Source: Larimichthys crocea (taxonomy: Eukaryota; Chordata; Actinopteri; Sciaenidae). From it: DNA of 64,000 nucleotides. Positions within the stretch are counted from its first letter, which is position 1, and each line of letters starts with the position of its first letter. The translations under genes were made by a program, and so were the position numbers. A model generated the notes under the pieces. That model had not been told where the DNA came from. It worked only from the letters and a program-made list of their open reading frames with translations, and made no database searches. Below, one piece after another: positions 48,410-62,523 of the stretch. The stretch lies in assembly GCF_000972845.2 (NCBI RefSeq), contig NC_040028.1:13762871-13826870 (forward strand), read 5' to 3'.

Positions 48410-51400
48410 GTAGTGAAATTGTTCGTTTCCCCAGGAATGAGGTTAGGGATCTACGCAGCACGTGACTGGCTGTTTTTTAACCTTCTGCCTACAGACTCTT
48501 ATGTCATGTGTGATCACTTCAGCAACGTTGCTAGGCGTTTATTGTTTTTGCCACGAAACACTGACTTTGGTGAAACCAGCTGCATCGTGCCTTTTCCTCA
48601 CAGGAGCATGCATCTTGATGTAACAAAGGCTGTTTTTTTTTCTCCCGATCAGGTGTTTGTAGAATTATTGACTCATCTTTACAGCAGTTGTTGTTAAAAA
48701 ATTGCGTAATACTAACAGCGTGAAGCATCAATCTTTAACCAAAGTAAAATTATTTATTGAGTGATTCCACTGCCACTGAAAAGTGACACTCTGACTGTGT
48801 TTATGTTTTCTATCATTACACAACTTAACCAAATCCAATTTGAGGCTTTTCATGGAGTAAACAACATTTGCTGAGATGCTGTACTGTATCTCTGGGCTAT
48901 CAGAGAGCAGCGATCCTCATCAGGAATAGAGATCTTTGAGTAGAAATAATACACACACTGAGGCTGTCTAGTCAGAGCAATGAAACATTTTTACGACAAA
49001 AGAGCACCAGCTATTATAAGAAAGATGTGCAAAAAGCACAAAATTACAGGCTTGATTTCCCACATTATTTCAAGATCTGTATCCAAGTCCCTGTATAGAC
49101 CAGGGCTAAAATCCTAATAGGGACAAGCTTGAAGTGAATAGAGCCCACAGAGGATAAGCTACTAAATCTTGCAATAAAAGCAATGTGATTTACAGTAAAT
49201 TCCACAAGGCTGACAGTGCCACAGCTGAGGGCATAAACACTCCTTTCAATGCTGCGCCTCAGTTCTGTCTGCTGTGAACTACAATCACACAGGCATGCTG
49301 CTCGGCAGTGGTGACTTTGATAAATCACCAGGAAGTCCCACTGTTGGCTTAAAACTAGAACTTGTTCAGTTGCAATTCTGCATTTGTCCCTCTTTAATGT
49401 GTATGGAAGTGGCTTTAGCAGTAATCTGTCAGTGATTGATTAGGTGTGGCCAAATCCCCTCTCCGTTCTCCTCTACTGGCTCACTGTTCAGCCACAGCTG
49501 TGTATTTACAGAAAGATGGCTGTATTAGGGGAGAGGCTGCCTTATTTACCTGCAACATAAACATAGTTACTTCCACTTGGACGACTATAACACGCAGGAT
49601 GACCACCAGTAAAACAAGAAACGAGAAGTGACATGTTTTTGTTGGTGCTGGATTCATGCACCGATGGAGAAACAAACACACTTAGACCTAGGGCGGGTTT
49701 GTTATGGGAAGAAGAAATCACATCTTAAACTGTCATCCATGTTTGTAATAGTCAACAAACTCACCAGTGTGAAGTCTAGACGGTCAACTATTATCTTAAT
49801 GCGATTGCAATCACCCTTTATCCTGTGAAAAAATATAACAGAAATGTATGTAACTATTAAAACATATCTTTTGTATGTGACACAAGAGGTTGAAAAAGCA
49901 ATTTAGACAGGGTGCTGGATATTGATCACACTTACCAGCAGATCCATTTTAATTAAATATTAAGAGAGTGTGCAGCATTGATAGCAAGTGAGCAGCAACT
50001 GTTTCTTGCTTTTCTTTTGCCGTCATTAAAAAAAATAAAATACAAATAAATTATACAGACTAAAAAAGAAGACATGCTTTAATAACACTCACATGTAATT
50101 AGACCTGAAGTATTAAAGCCGGGTTATCTGAGATGCATTTTGTATTCAAAGAATATTTTAGTTATTTTTAAAAAAGAAGGTCTGAGTACGAACATCCGTG
50201 CATGAATTTTAATGGAGATACTTAAATGGTAATTATTCCACTCAGGCTCAAACGTAGGTAACAAATGGAATTCAATCAGTGTCCGTGCATAATGATGGTC
50301 ATTAGGAGAAAGAAAATAATAATGACATCCTATCTGCATTAAACCTGCAGACACTTTACACAATGATCCTGCAGCCATTATTGATCTCCATGGAGATAAG
50401 CAATTGTCACTTTTCAGCATTGTGCCTGAATGTTAAATACAGCTCATTTTGTTTTTCTGCAAACTATTTCAGCCGACACTAAATTTTCATTTAATTTACT
50501 TCACTACTTGAAATCCTTGGTCCCATTCCACATGATTATAATTTTGGTTCATTGTCACAGCTGCCTCCTACCTTACCGCTGTTTTCCCCTCCGCTTCAAG
50601 GTTTCATAAGGCTCGCATAAAATGAACATCAAACCTGAAGGCGCTACTCTTTCCTGATACTGTATGGAAGTGTGCTATTTGTAATGCCATGCAGCCATCA
50701 GGAAATCAATGCACCCTTCCTCCCCTCTTTATACTGCATTATGTTTTACAAAGTAAAACTGAAGGCAAAATGCCTGATAGTTGAAGCAACATTCATTAGC
50801 TCATAAATTGGATAGCGATATAAAAGCAACAGAGAGAGAGAGTAAGATATCCAGCCTTCAAGCAGATATGTCGTGTCTACTCCAAAGACCCTTTAAATAA
50901 CACAGTTTTCATCTTTTCTGTAACTCATTATTAGTTGAATATCGTAACAGTTGCTTACACATATTGTACAGTAGGCAGCATGCATTGAGTCTTCTCCAAG
51001 ATGGCCACTTGGTTGAATAATTAAATAAGATCTCCAATCAAATGATCCATGATTTGCATGCCTTCTGTTGCCAACTAGCTCCATCTGTTTGGTTTTGAGA
51101 GCTCTGACACTGTGGCTCGTGTGAGTGAAACAGCAATAATGTAATTGTGGATGTGACAGATACACCAGATGATGCAGGGACTGTTCGAAAGTCTGGTCCA
51201 AGGCATACTGTACAGCACGGTGTCATATGGTCTGCAAGAAAGCATGACAAAAACAGTTTCATAAAGGTTCCCCACCGTCTCTTCATCACTCTTAACTTTA
51301 AAGAGCCTCCTCAGTGACTTGCTCATTCATGCAAATTCAAGCTCCCCGATACAAGAACGGTGTTTAAAGCATCTCTTCTTGCATGCATCACAAAGTTACT

Positions 51401-54400
51401 GTGTCTTAATTGAATAGCAGGCTTCAGAGCTTGGAGGGTGAAGGACAATAGTAGCAGGGCCAGTTTGGCTGGGTGCCAGTGGACAATGCAGAGCAGGCCT
51501 CAGCTCTCAGCAGCAGGCAGAGCCCATGCCGGAGTCCACATCAGGAGAGACAGCCTCTGCTGCTTTGATGGATCTGTCATAGCAGCCAGTGTCTGCCCTC
51601 AGCTGGGGTTCAGGTATTCACCACCAATAACATGTTACTATCGCAGGTTAGGCTCTGAGTGTATTTTTTCTCGTTTGTCTCCCTTTCCCGATGTGTCTGA
51701 AGGACAATACAATATCTCCAGTTACTACCATAACTCATCCCCAGTTGTATTTTGCACTTTTTTTTATACTGATTTATCTATTTTAACCACTAATGCCAAG
51801 GTTATTCAATAAAGTCTCACATTACCTATCACAATCTCATGCTTTTTTGCCCAAGACTGAAGCCCACTATCATCACACAATGTGATTTTTAACATCCTGG
51901 TTGATGAAAATTATTTATTATTCTATTAATTAATTTTAATAGAATTTGGCCATCATTTGTATCAGTTATTACGGGGTTAACTATAGAGATAATACTTTGC
52001 ATAAAAGCAAGTTTTACTATATAAAAAAGCAAAAAAAAGCAAAAGCACATTGGTGGTTATTGGACATGTTGTTTCTTGCCGGTTCAGCTGTGAACCAGTG
52101 TATTTGTCATGCATGTGTGTGCATACAGATTTACCATGAATGGACATGTTCTGTATGTTATGTTGAAATATTATTGTTAAACTGGAAACCTTTAACCCTT
52201 TCTGTGGGTCTTTAGAGCTCTGGGACCATTTTACACCCCATCAAATGTATTTATCATACTCCTAGTCCTGTCTATCCCTCAAACTGTTTGATTTTAACAT
52301 TTTCTGGTGTCAAAATATCATAATTGGTGAACATCAGTGTTCTCTCTATAGAGCTATAAATCTATAGAGCCCTCATGGATGAGTATCTCTTCATTTTCAA
52401 GGTATGCCGACAATATCGACAATGTTGTGGTTCCTTGTTTAGCCCTGCTTACTGTCCCTGATCCTATAAAATAAGACATATAGGGTGCAACGCTTCTTGT
52501 TTCTATGTTAGGTTACTGTCGCAGTAATGGTGAAACCACATCACAGTGACACTGCAGACGGTTCTGACAAGAAAAACTCAAATAAAAAACTGAAAATGAA
52601 GATAAACCTGATGGAAACGATAATGAGGGTTATATATGTTGTGCAAAGTGATCATTCAGCTGTTTCTCAAAAGTAAGAAACAGAAAAAACAGCAGCGCCA
52701 GCTTAGATGTCATGAGCCTTGTCAAGTAGAAGACTGCTGCATGATTATGATGTATTATCCAATATACAGCTGTTTATATTTAAACACAGAAAATTATGTA
52801 TTTTTGTGATGAAAGACATCAGTAATCGTCTGTATCTATAACCAAACTTTTTTAAAATCAAATTTAGGGGTTAATAATTATACCTATGTTCTAAAAGTTA
52901 ACAATATATTTGTATTTAGCTTCATCTCTAAAGATCTAAAGTATGTATGCATGTGTTAAAACCTGTCTGATTAATGTATTCTAGTGTAAAGCCACATCTC
53001 AGTAAAGTAAAATATCATGACAACCAAATAAATCAAAAATAAAACTCCTGTTCCTTTTATTCTTCCGTTTCAGGGAACCAAAAATAGACTGAAAAATCAT
53101 TAACAGCTACAAAACATTTATGTACACACATGTGGGAAACGTCCGAGCTTTATTCACAGCAGCCTTGTAAAGCACAAACAAATGCGAGAGAAGCAGAGAG
53201 GCTTGTGAAACGTAGTGCCTGGAGTCGGATTCATTTTGCAAGGCAATGCTTTTCCAAACAGCTCCAAGACTTCCTGATCGGCTGTAATCCCCAGCTTTCA
53301 CACATAAGTCATTGAGAGCGATGGAGTCCCCTCTGTTTACTCACTCCAAACCAAATGATCTTTCACAAGTAGACCACTTCAGATGTGAAATGGAATTTGC
53401 CAGGGTGTTCTATCCCGAGTCTATTTCTCTGTACGCTTTACCAATTCCCAAATAGGGTTCAGTCGCTCACAGGTAATGTCTGTGAGGATTGAGCCGGGCT
53501 CCTCTGCTGTTTTAATGGCCCACGGGAAAAGGTATTTGATGGAGGTAAAGAAGTCCTCTTAAGCACATACATAGCACTGAATTTCATTTTTGTTTTAGTT
53601 GCCGGACAGTAAAGGATGTTTATAATAGCGTGTGAATGATTTAACATTATAGCGGTTGCACTAAAACGACCTATATTGTTTCACATGCATTCAATGCCAA
53701 AATTTGTACAATCCATCCAGTTGAATACCTGAAAATAAGAGGATGGATGTTCATATTGCTGCGGGTGATTTTAATGTAAAACAAAATGTAGTATAAAATA
53801 ATATAATATTCTTAATTTCTTCTCAAATACAATAGATGTTCACTCTGTCATACGCTTACGCTATGTTAGAGTTAAAAGAGCGCAGCTGAAGGCTTTATCT
53901 TCTCAGTGGTTGACAGTGTTACTGCTTTGGTACGTAGTTATGATAAATGGTTGTTTTAAGAGGGCTGCATTTACTTTGTAGAGTCATTATGAGAATATTA
54001 TGTATGAGAAAACAGTCATTAATATTCATTATAATTGCAAACTACTGAGCTGAATGCTGATGGAGTGTGTTTGGATGCCAGCACGGGCCTGCTTTCTTTC
54101 CTAATGCATCTCTCATTGCATCCGTACAGCAATAAATGTAGGTGTTTAGGAAGGTGACTGTAACAAAAACTGACTTCCACTAATTTTTCTGTAAGCTGGC
54201 GACACCCCTGTGGGGAGTAGAAATTAACATACAACATCATAACACGCTCTAACTGTATAAATATCACTTTTGTCATATGCTGTACATTCATAAATATGAA
54301 CTAGAAAACAGCTCATTCACTCCGACTCACTTTTGTAGACTTCAGTGTATAAGATGCCTCACAGTCTCCAAAGGATACAGTGTTCCTATTCCAGTAGATA

Positions 54401-57400
54401 AGGGCTCCAATTTTGTTTGTGTCTGGTAATTGGAGCAATGTTGAAGTGAGGAGCACTGATACATTTCCCAGTCTATGTGTGAATGAGGCTGGCTATGGAA
54501 GGGAAAGGTCAGGCTCTGACTTGCCTTTCTCCCCCAGGGCCCTCAGCAGTAGGGGCCGGAGAACACCACAAACAATTAAACATGTTGCTTCTCAGGGTAG
54601 AGCAGCCGGACTCCTGTTGGTTAGAGAAGTTTTTACCTTAGTGGGTTGCTGTTGGTCACTCTTCAGAGCAATAATCTGCAGGTCTGAGCAATCAATACAG
54701 ACACGACAGCTTCAGCCTCCATTAGTGCGGACGCCTCTGGAGTGCCTGTGCATGAGCAGAAGAGCACAGAACAGGCATCAAGTAACACGTACGCACACAC
54801 GCACAAACACATACACGTACAAGCAGATATATTCAAGCTCATGCACAGAATCACCCATTCACACATGTACATACACTCACACACGGGCATAGACACATGT
54901 ATATACAGGGATATGCAGTCCTTCATGGCACATATATACAGGTAAACATACATCTTCATATAGGTGACAGGTTTAATATTATTTTACTATATTAATCTAT
55001 TTATTTGACGTTTTCTGTGGAAAGAAATTTACCTTCTATACTTGTAATATGCAAATATTTTTGAAAGAAACACTGAATTACATTTTTATTATTATAAGGA
55101 AACATTTTAATGAACTTATCTAACAAGTCATAATGTGTTCATACTGAACAAACCATATTAAACTGCAACATCTTTAATTAGTTTTTCTACAATGTCTGCT
55201 CATAGCAACTCAAGCATGATTAATGTTTAATGGATGTGTTTAGGCTCTAGTGCACTTGGTTAAGGTTAGACAAAGATCATAAATAAAGTTAAAAGACGCC
55301 TGAGGCAGTATTTACAAGACACATTTTCTTTATTAACATTTGACCATCTTTCTCCAAACTTTAACCAAAATTGCCTAAATCTACCAAGCGCTGTTTGTAT
55401 GACCTCAAACACTCCCCAAGGACTTCACACACTTCACACAGGAAAAAAAAATTCCACTCAAGATGATCCAGGCAGCAATTATGGTTGCCACAAAACATAT
55501 TTGTTAAAAGAGTATATACATGTTAATTGTAGGAGACAATTTTTCTTTCTAGAGGAATCATTTTTCATTTATACTATAATCATACACATAAAATAGGACT
55601 TTTCTGTTACATAATTAAAACTGCAGTATTATATAAATACAGTCATCCGCTGAACATCCTAAAACTTGCAGAATTGCGTTTGTATGTATGCAAGAAGGCA
55701 AAAGAATGATGACAAAACCGTGATTTTAACAACGTAAGGATATTGAGCAGTAAACCTTACTGAGAGCTATATCATCTGTGGTTCCTGAATAGCTGATAAT
55801 AACAATGGAGCCCTCTGGGCCTCTGAGACAGTGCTGTGTGTGCTGGGGCTAGTCCATCTGTGTGCTCTTGCTTGCTTTTGAGCTAGCACTGTAATGGACT
55901 CAACAAGTGAAACACCATTGGCATATCTCCAACATGACATGGCCCCAAGGAAGGCAATGCTACAGTAGCTTTACAATTATGCAAACAAAGAGGTACCTCG
56001 CTAAATGCTTCCTAGTGGAAAATCACAACATAGAGTAGGATTTTTTCAATTATTCCTTGATGTGAAAAACACTAATTGGTTCCCTTGCCTATTGTTTGTC
56101 ATCACCAACACTGTGGAATTGCATGTGTCTTACTTCTCAATGTTCTCTGTCAGAACAAGGAAAAAGCCTACCTGGCTGCATGAACATTAACTTTCTGCAA
56201 ATAAGACATGTGATATGTTTCAACATAATTTCTATTATTTTAAATTAGTATAAGGACAATTATAAAACGTGCAAAGAAAGTTTTTTTTTTATTTGAATTA
56301 AAGCTCTTTTTTCCCTTGCAATGAACAGATTACCGCACATCCATACTGACAAACAGCAAACTTAATTTGTTCCCGTTTGCCATGAAAGTAGGAGAGCGAT
56401 CCTGGATGTGAAAAAATACTCAAGGTTAGTTTAAAAGAGGGCTGACTTTCTTTTGCATTCTTATCATCAATAGCTTTATCACTGCACTGACAATACGGTG
56501 CTGAATAGCCCCCGTGGGAAGGTGATTCACAATCTGGATACACACCACAAAATTACATGCTTTTTTTTATTTATTTTTTTACTGCAGAGCAGATAATGAT
56601 GAATAAAAAGGCTCTGAGTAGTGTAAACCAAACCAGAAACACTGTACACATCTACTGTTCAGAGAGTCTGTGTCTGCAGCTTCCAGAGAGGCCAGCTCTC
56701 TATTTTATGATAATGTTATGCACTTGGCTGTCCTTTCTTTAGACAGGAATCTGCTTAAAGAACCTGTAACTCCAGAATAAAATCCCACAGGAAACTACGC
56801 TGATATTGTATGTATCAAAAGAGAGAGAGAGGAATCAGATTTAGGCTCTAGTGATCTGTGATTATCTTTTCATCCAATTTTGCAAGATATTCTGTATTTT
56901 CCATTTTTGCTTGCATAAAGCGATTTAATGTTTGTCTTGTGATTTTCTTTTCTTTTTCTGCGAGCTGTGTGCAGTCACAGTCCACTGCAGGTTCAATTTT
57001 TCTTAATTGTTCAGTGACCTTTCTATATACCCTTAGCAATTAGCTGATGAGTTTGTCTGTACTGTGGGTCAGTATCATTGGGTTGTAATCAACACAAACA
57101 CAAGGAGGCTTTTCAGAAGAGGGACTAGCTTGACATTCAAGGACCTGTACCTTACAACATTATATTAATTACAAAACAATAATCAAATGGTGTTTGATGA
57201 AGGGGAGGCACATAACAAATGTTAACCTCGATGCAGTATACAAGAAGTACGGCAGAATCATCACAATGAACCCTGGATGGAAGATTTTCAGCACTGTAAT
57301 TATTTGCCACAGAAGCTGTAAATGTGTGTAATATCAAGAATGCTTTAATACATAATCACACACACATTCATTACCCTCTTGTTGGGTACAAAAACAACAC

Positions 57401-60400
57401 ATTTTCCAGCTGTTGCCATGTGTCCAAATGTCCACATCAGGAGCCAAGAGGCTCTTTGGTTTTCCTCCTGAAGAATTAGCTCATGCATTAAACTTCCAGA
57501 TGTTTGGTTACTACGGTGGCTCCATGGTACAACACTGGACATTTTGGAAAATGTGTAAACACATAACAAGGAGCAATTCTTATTTCATTAAAAATAATTG
57601 AGTTTATACACTGCTAAATTGTAAATACACTGAAGGGATCTAAAGTGATTATTTCAGGATTTGCTACATTCATAGGGATGAGGAACATCATGAGGGTTTC
57701 CATTGGAGTTTTAGGCTACTCAAACACTTTTGTCAAGTTTAGGGAAAGATAGTGATTTTGATTAAATATTGATTAAGACTGGCCCCTGTAGTGACAGTGA
57801 GGCACAGTGGCACTTTGAGCTGATTGCAGCTAAAATGGTCACAAATGACAACGCTGGTGTCATTGAGTCTTCTTAGCATTTGTCAATTAGTATTAAACAA
57901 ATAATACAGCTGCTGATGTTTTGCAGGTGTTTGGTCATAAATTGCTGTGAATATGTATACAAAACATCACGGCAATCTGTCACAATTTTAAATATTGAGT
58001 CAAGATGACCATCGTTTCTTAGACTGTTTTGCTTTAAGTTGCATTAAGATAACCACGATGTAGAAACATGGGTCATGTTGAACTTGCTAGGAGTTGATAT
58101 TGTCCAGAAAACAGATGAAATACATTGACAGTGGACGTTTTGCAGAGCTGGTCAATGGGAACATTTTCTGACTTCATTAAAAAATTCAAATCTTTTTTAT
58201 TTGTATTTTCAGAAATGTGGTTGTATTCTCTGATTTATTCTTATATTGTCTGATTTCTTCTTGTTTTCTGTGAAATGCATTCACTGTTGGGATTTCATTT
58301 CGTTAGTGTGCTTTGTCTTAGTGTTCTTGTGCTTTGTACCCTAAGGCCACCGTACTGCCCCCTGGGCAGAAACTGGGAAGGAGAGAGAGAGTGTCCAGAA
58401 ACAAACAGACTAACAGACAACAGGCTGTACTCATTATTGTCTAAACCAGCAATTAGGTGTTTGCACAGGGATGGAGTTGACCAGGTTTATTCAAATCAAA
58501 GGTTTGGCAGCAGAATGTTAGTGATAATGGATTCCAGATTTCCTTTTGTGGTTCTGGACACTGACATACTGTCACCAGGCACTAATTTACTCCTATTTTG
58601 AGGGCAGCCCCACTGGGGGCAGCAGCACCAAAGAACACTGTTGTGGTCTTGGTCGGCAAGTGAGGCTGTCATTATTGTGTTACCATGGAAAAGATGTGTC
58701 ACAAACCCAGTTTTAACGAGGGTGTACAGCTCAGTAAACTATTGACTGAGCTACTGTAACTGGGCCAGATTGCAGCTCTGCTCCATAGCTTGTTTAATGA
58801 ATTCCTTGAAAACAAAATATCACCGTCCGTCCACAAAATTTTAAAAAAGCAGTTACCATCATTATGTGTTCATATAGAGACTACTGTACCGGTAATTAGA
58901 TGCAGAAAGGTGTTTATCAACATGACATACTGTGATCAAGTACGCCGCTCTCCCACCACCTGAGTTGTGATATTCCTTTAAAGCTGCAATTATCAGAAGA
59001 TTAACAAGTTCATGCTGCTACGACAGGATGCTGTGAGAATGAATTTTGGTTCCAAGAGCACTTGGCTGTTTGCCATCGCTGAAGGTGACAGAAATCTTGC
59101 CGATCTTGCATGACGGTGAAGGGGGGATGGACGGAGCCGGCTGGGTGGAGCTTATGAATCTGAAAGTCATTGCTGTTTGGGCTTCCACCCTGCCCTCACT
59201 GCCCCAGTCCACCAGATCAGCTTTACTCAGCAGATTCCTCCCCAGTGGGAAACAGAGGATAGGGGGCTAAAAGCAGCCTAACCAAACACGTGGCCAAAGC
59301 CCCCACTGTCCTGATGCTAATTATTGATCAGATGATTAAGGCAGATGAAGAGATTTTTTTTTTTTTTTTCCGAAAGTGAGAGCTGTGATTATGCATCTCT
59401 GACTTGTCTAGAGAGAGCTGCCAAAAGATCAATACTTTCAATCACGCCAGAGAGCTCTTCTGTCAGTCACGCTGAGTAAGGTGATTACAATTGAGTCTTA
59501 AGACAATGAAGAACTTCGCGGGGCTTCCTCAGACACACTCAGCCTCCTCGCAGGGAGTCTAATGAACTCAGACCTGCTAAATAGGCCTCCAAACCACTTC
59601 AGCACAGATCCTGAGAGACTGGCCCCTGCTGCACCGCAACCAAACTCACCAGCTCTCACCTGTGAGCACATACAGTGTGCACACATGGAGACACAAACAC
59701 ACACACAAACACGGGCCAGGTGCAGCAAAACTGTCACCTTTCATAATAAAAGACAGAGAAACAGCACTGATGACCACTGAAACCTCGCACGGAGCCCTTA
59801 TACAAATCATTCTTTCTCGCGTGTTGAGTTTGGAGTGGGAGGCCGTGTGCTGGCAGGAGGTTACATGGTCAGAAACAGCAGGAAAACCTGACAGAGTGAT
59901 AGCTTTTCCTTCAGTACATTCATCGGCATAGTTTCAACAGTCAAAGCAACCACCACTTTTCTCTTCTTTTCGACGAACAGATAAGTGGACAAGGATAGTG
60001 TGTTTTTGTACATACTATTTCAAACTTACGGCAAGTGTGATTTAATGTCGTTTGACAGTGGATGGATTGTTTCCAGGCAGTGTTAAACCTTTTTTTTTAA
60101 ATGAGATCTGTGAAGAAAATTAAGACAATTATCGCCTTCTACAAAAGAAATTAAATGATAATGCAGGATTGGCATGTTAAAGATTAAAGCTGTTAAACTG
60201 CTTTCTCTTTGAAATTCTTTTTCTTCTATACTGATGTCCACCTCCTGTCAGAGAACAGGAAAATAAAAATCTCTGCACTATTTAATGTAATCATTCCTTC
60301 AGTTCTTTAATGCAGAAAAGTCAATGGTTTAACAATGGTGGCATTAACCCCAGAATTTAACTAAAGACATTGAGAAATAAAGGTACCTACACCTTGATCA

Positions 60401-62240
60401 TCATGCTGAGTAAAGACCCCTGCAAGAATAAAACAAAGATTCAGTAGTTTTGTGTTGAGGAATATTTCTCTTCCCTTGTTTTTAACAGGCAGCATGTAGC
60501 TGCATCCATCCCTCTGTGGCTGACACCAGCCTTTCAGGGAGCAGGTGACTTGTTAGTACTCTAAGCAACAACGGGAACAGATGTGTCCCTGACAGTGGAT
60601 GGATGGTCAGGGTCCATCTGGTCAGTGCAGCCCTGGACAGGAATGATGAATACAGCTTCATCAGTGAATAGCTGTCATCAATCGCATGGCGTGGCGATGG
60701 CCGGTGACAGCCACACGCCAGCCACTGGGCCCCAGGTGTGGTAAGCCGAGAGCAGGTTGGCTCTGGAATGCAGGTCAATCAGGCAAGACCAAACCAATGT
60801 TATACATCGCAATGTAAAGTGCATGCATTACAAAGAAGATGAAGTGAATTGTTTAGTCAGGGGGTGCAAAAGAATCTGCTGGTTCTTTGATACAGCTGCA
60901 GACTGACTCACAGATTTATTTCAACACAAGGCTGTTACTGAGCCGTCGCGCTAAGGACGAGCACCAAGCGTCTAGACAAGTCATGGCTCTACATTGTCTT
61001 CCCCCGGCGGTCCCAAATGAAATGCACTGCATCCTTGTCTGCTTCAGTGCATAGACATGGAGTGGTACTAAAACACTGACCTTGCTCTGGACCATTCTGA
61101 ATATGTTATGGCTCCCGGTTCCCTTGAACTGTCACAACTTTAAATCGACCACTTCTAATGGTTTCATACACTGTGTGTTCCCTGATCATTATGCAGGATG
61201 CTGCACCTGCCCTTAGACTTGCTTTGAAACAATATAAAATAACGAAATATTATTTGATTAGAAATCATACTGTACACGCCTTTAAAAGTGTTTATTCAAT
61301 TACTGCTGTAAGAAAAGGCAAAGGAATAATAGCCTATCTGTCCTAATGGTCAGGCATGCCACGGTGGGTGTGTTCTCAGACCTTGGTGCCGGTGAAAACG
61401 GGTCACTCAAGTCTGTAAAGGGGCGGCTCAGTAATGCACTCATTTCTGCAACAGGAGAAAAAAGTATACAGTACCACACAGAAAAGATTCCTCACCAAAG
61501 TCCACAAACAAAACAAAAAATAATAATAATTGGCACACATGGTACGCAATTTTTTATTTAATTTAACATAGGAAGTCAAAGAGAGAAGAAATACATCCAT
61601 TTATGTCAAGCAGCCTAGAAGCAGATATCTCCACACAGCAGCCTGGATGAACTACAGATTAATAGTCATCTTTACATGGCTGTCCCTGATGTCCTCAGTC
61701 TCAGGATATAAATAGCATTTAGCATATGACCTATTATTAGAACACCAAAGTCTAATACTGTACATATTTACTGGCACAATTCACCTCCACTCTTGTTTAA
61801 TATGAGTCTAATCCTGTCAAGTCTGCCGATATTCAGTTACAATCAATATTGTTTTGGATAATTGAAATTCCGATTTACACATAAAAGATTGTGTTTTTCA
61901 TGTTCATCAAGTGATCAGAACAGAAAATTACAATGTTGTACGTTAATAGTTACAAAAAATACTGACGCAAATAAAGTTTGCATAAGACATCTGTCAGTTT
62001 TGTTGATTTTGGTTGTTGTGCATTCAAAGCTTAGATTGTGTTTTGTTTTTGTGTTTTTGTGTACGTGTAGTAATACGTAGTAAATTGTATTTATGTGTAT
62101 GTATATGTATGTAATCAATTTGAATGATTTATTTAAAGAATGAAAAAAATATTGAATTACAATTTAAAATTCACAATATTACCTGAAAAAAAAGAGAAAG
62201 GTTCAGCTGAGGCATTGTCACATTTTGTGGTAATAGTGCT
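48410..62240. other. Desert 5' of FIGN
   Basis: No supportable gene in about 14 kb. It contains CA-rich sequence around 54784-54900, a T run near 59355-59370, an inverted repeat at 51920-51945 (ATTCTATTA / TAATAGAAT) and GC-richer non-repetitive blocks at 51430-51660 and 60480-60780 that may be regulatory. The frames 51438-51812, 54413-54892 and 60482-60778 show no recognisable motif, and none is flanked by convincing splice signals. Confidence 0.5.
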
Positions 62241-62465
62241 CCGTTTATTTGCATGATAGTGACAAGGATTGTCAGTTGTTGTTTTTTTTTTTGTATATAT
62301 TCCTTTGGCTTGGTTCAGGCATTTTCTCTACGAGCAGGAAAAGGTGGTGTAAGCCAGCAGAGAGCTGGTTTTGTACATTTTTGCTGTCCTGTCGTTTTCT
62401 CAGCAGGATGTCTCTTGGGAAAATCAAGGGGAGGGGAAGGCCATGGGGGGAGGGTCTGGCAGAAA

Positions 62466-62469
62466 ACAC

Positions 62470-62520
<51 letters not shown>
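62466..62520. repeat. (CA)n microsatellite
   Basis: About 27 CA units with a single CG interruption near 62473. The threonine/histidine and cysteine/valine frames here are artefacts. Confidence 0.94.

Positions 62521-62523
<3 letters not shown>

Noticed and set aside
51438..51812. 124-codon plus-strand frame
   Set aside because: It lies in a GC-richer block poor in stops, the composition is not domain-like, and no family is recognised.
54413..54892. 159-codon plus-strand frame
   Set aside because: The second half is driven by CA-rich sequence, the first half has no recognisable homology, and no splice or promoter support was seen.
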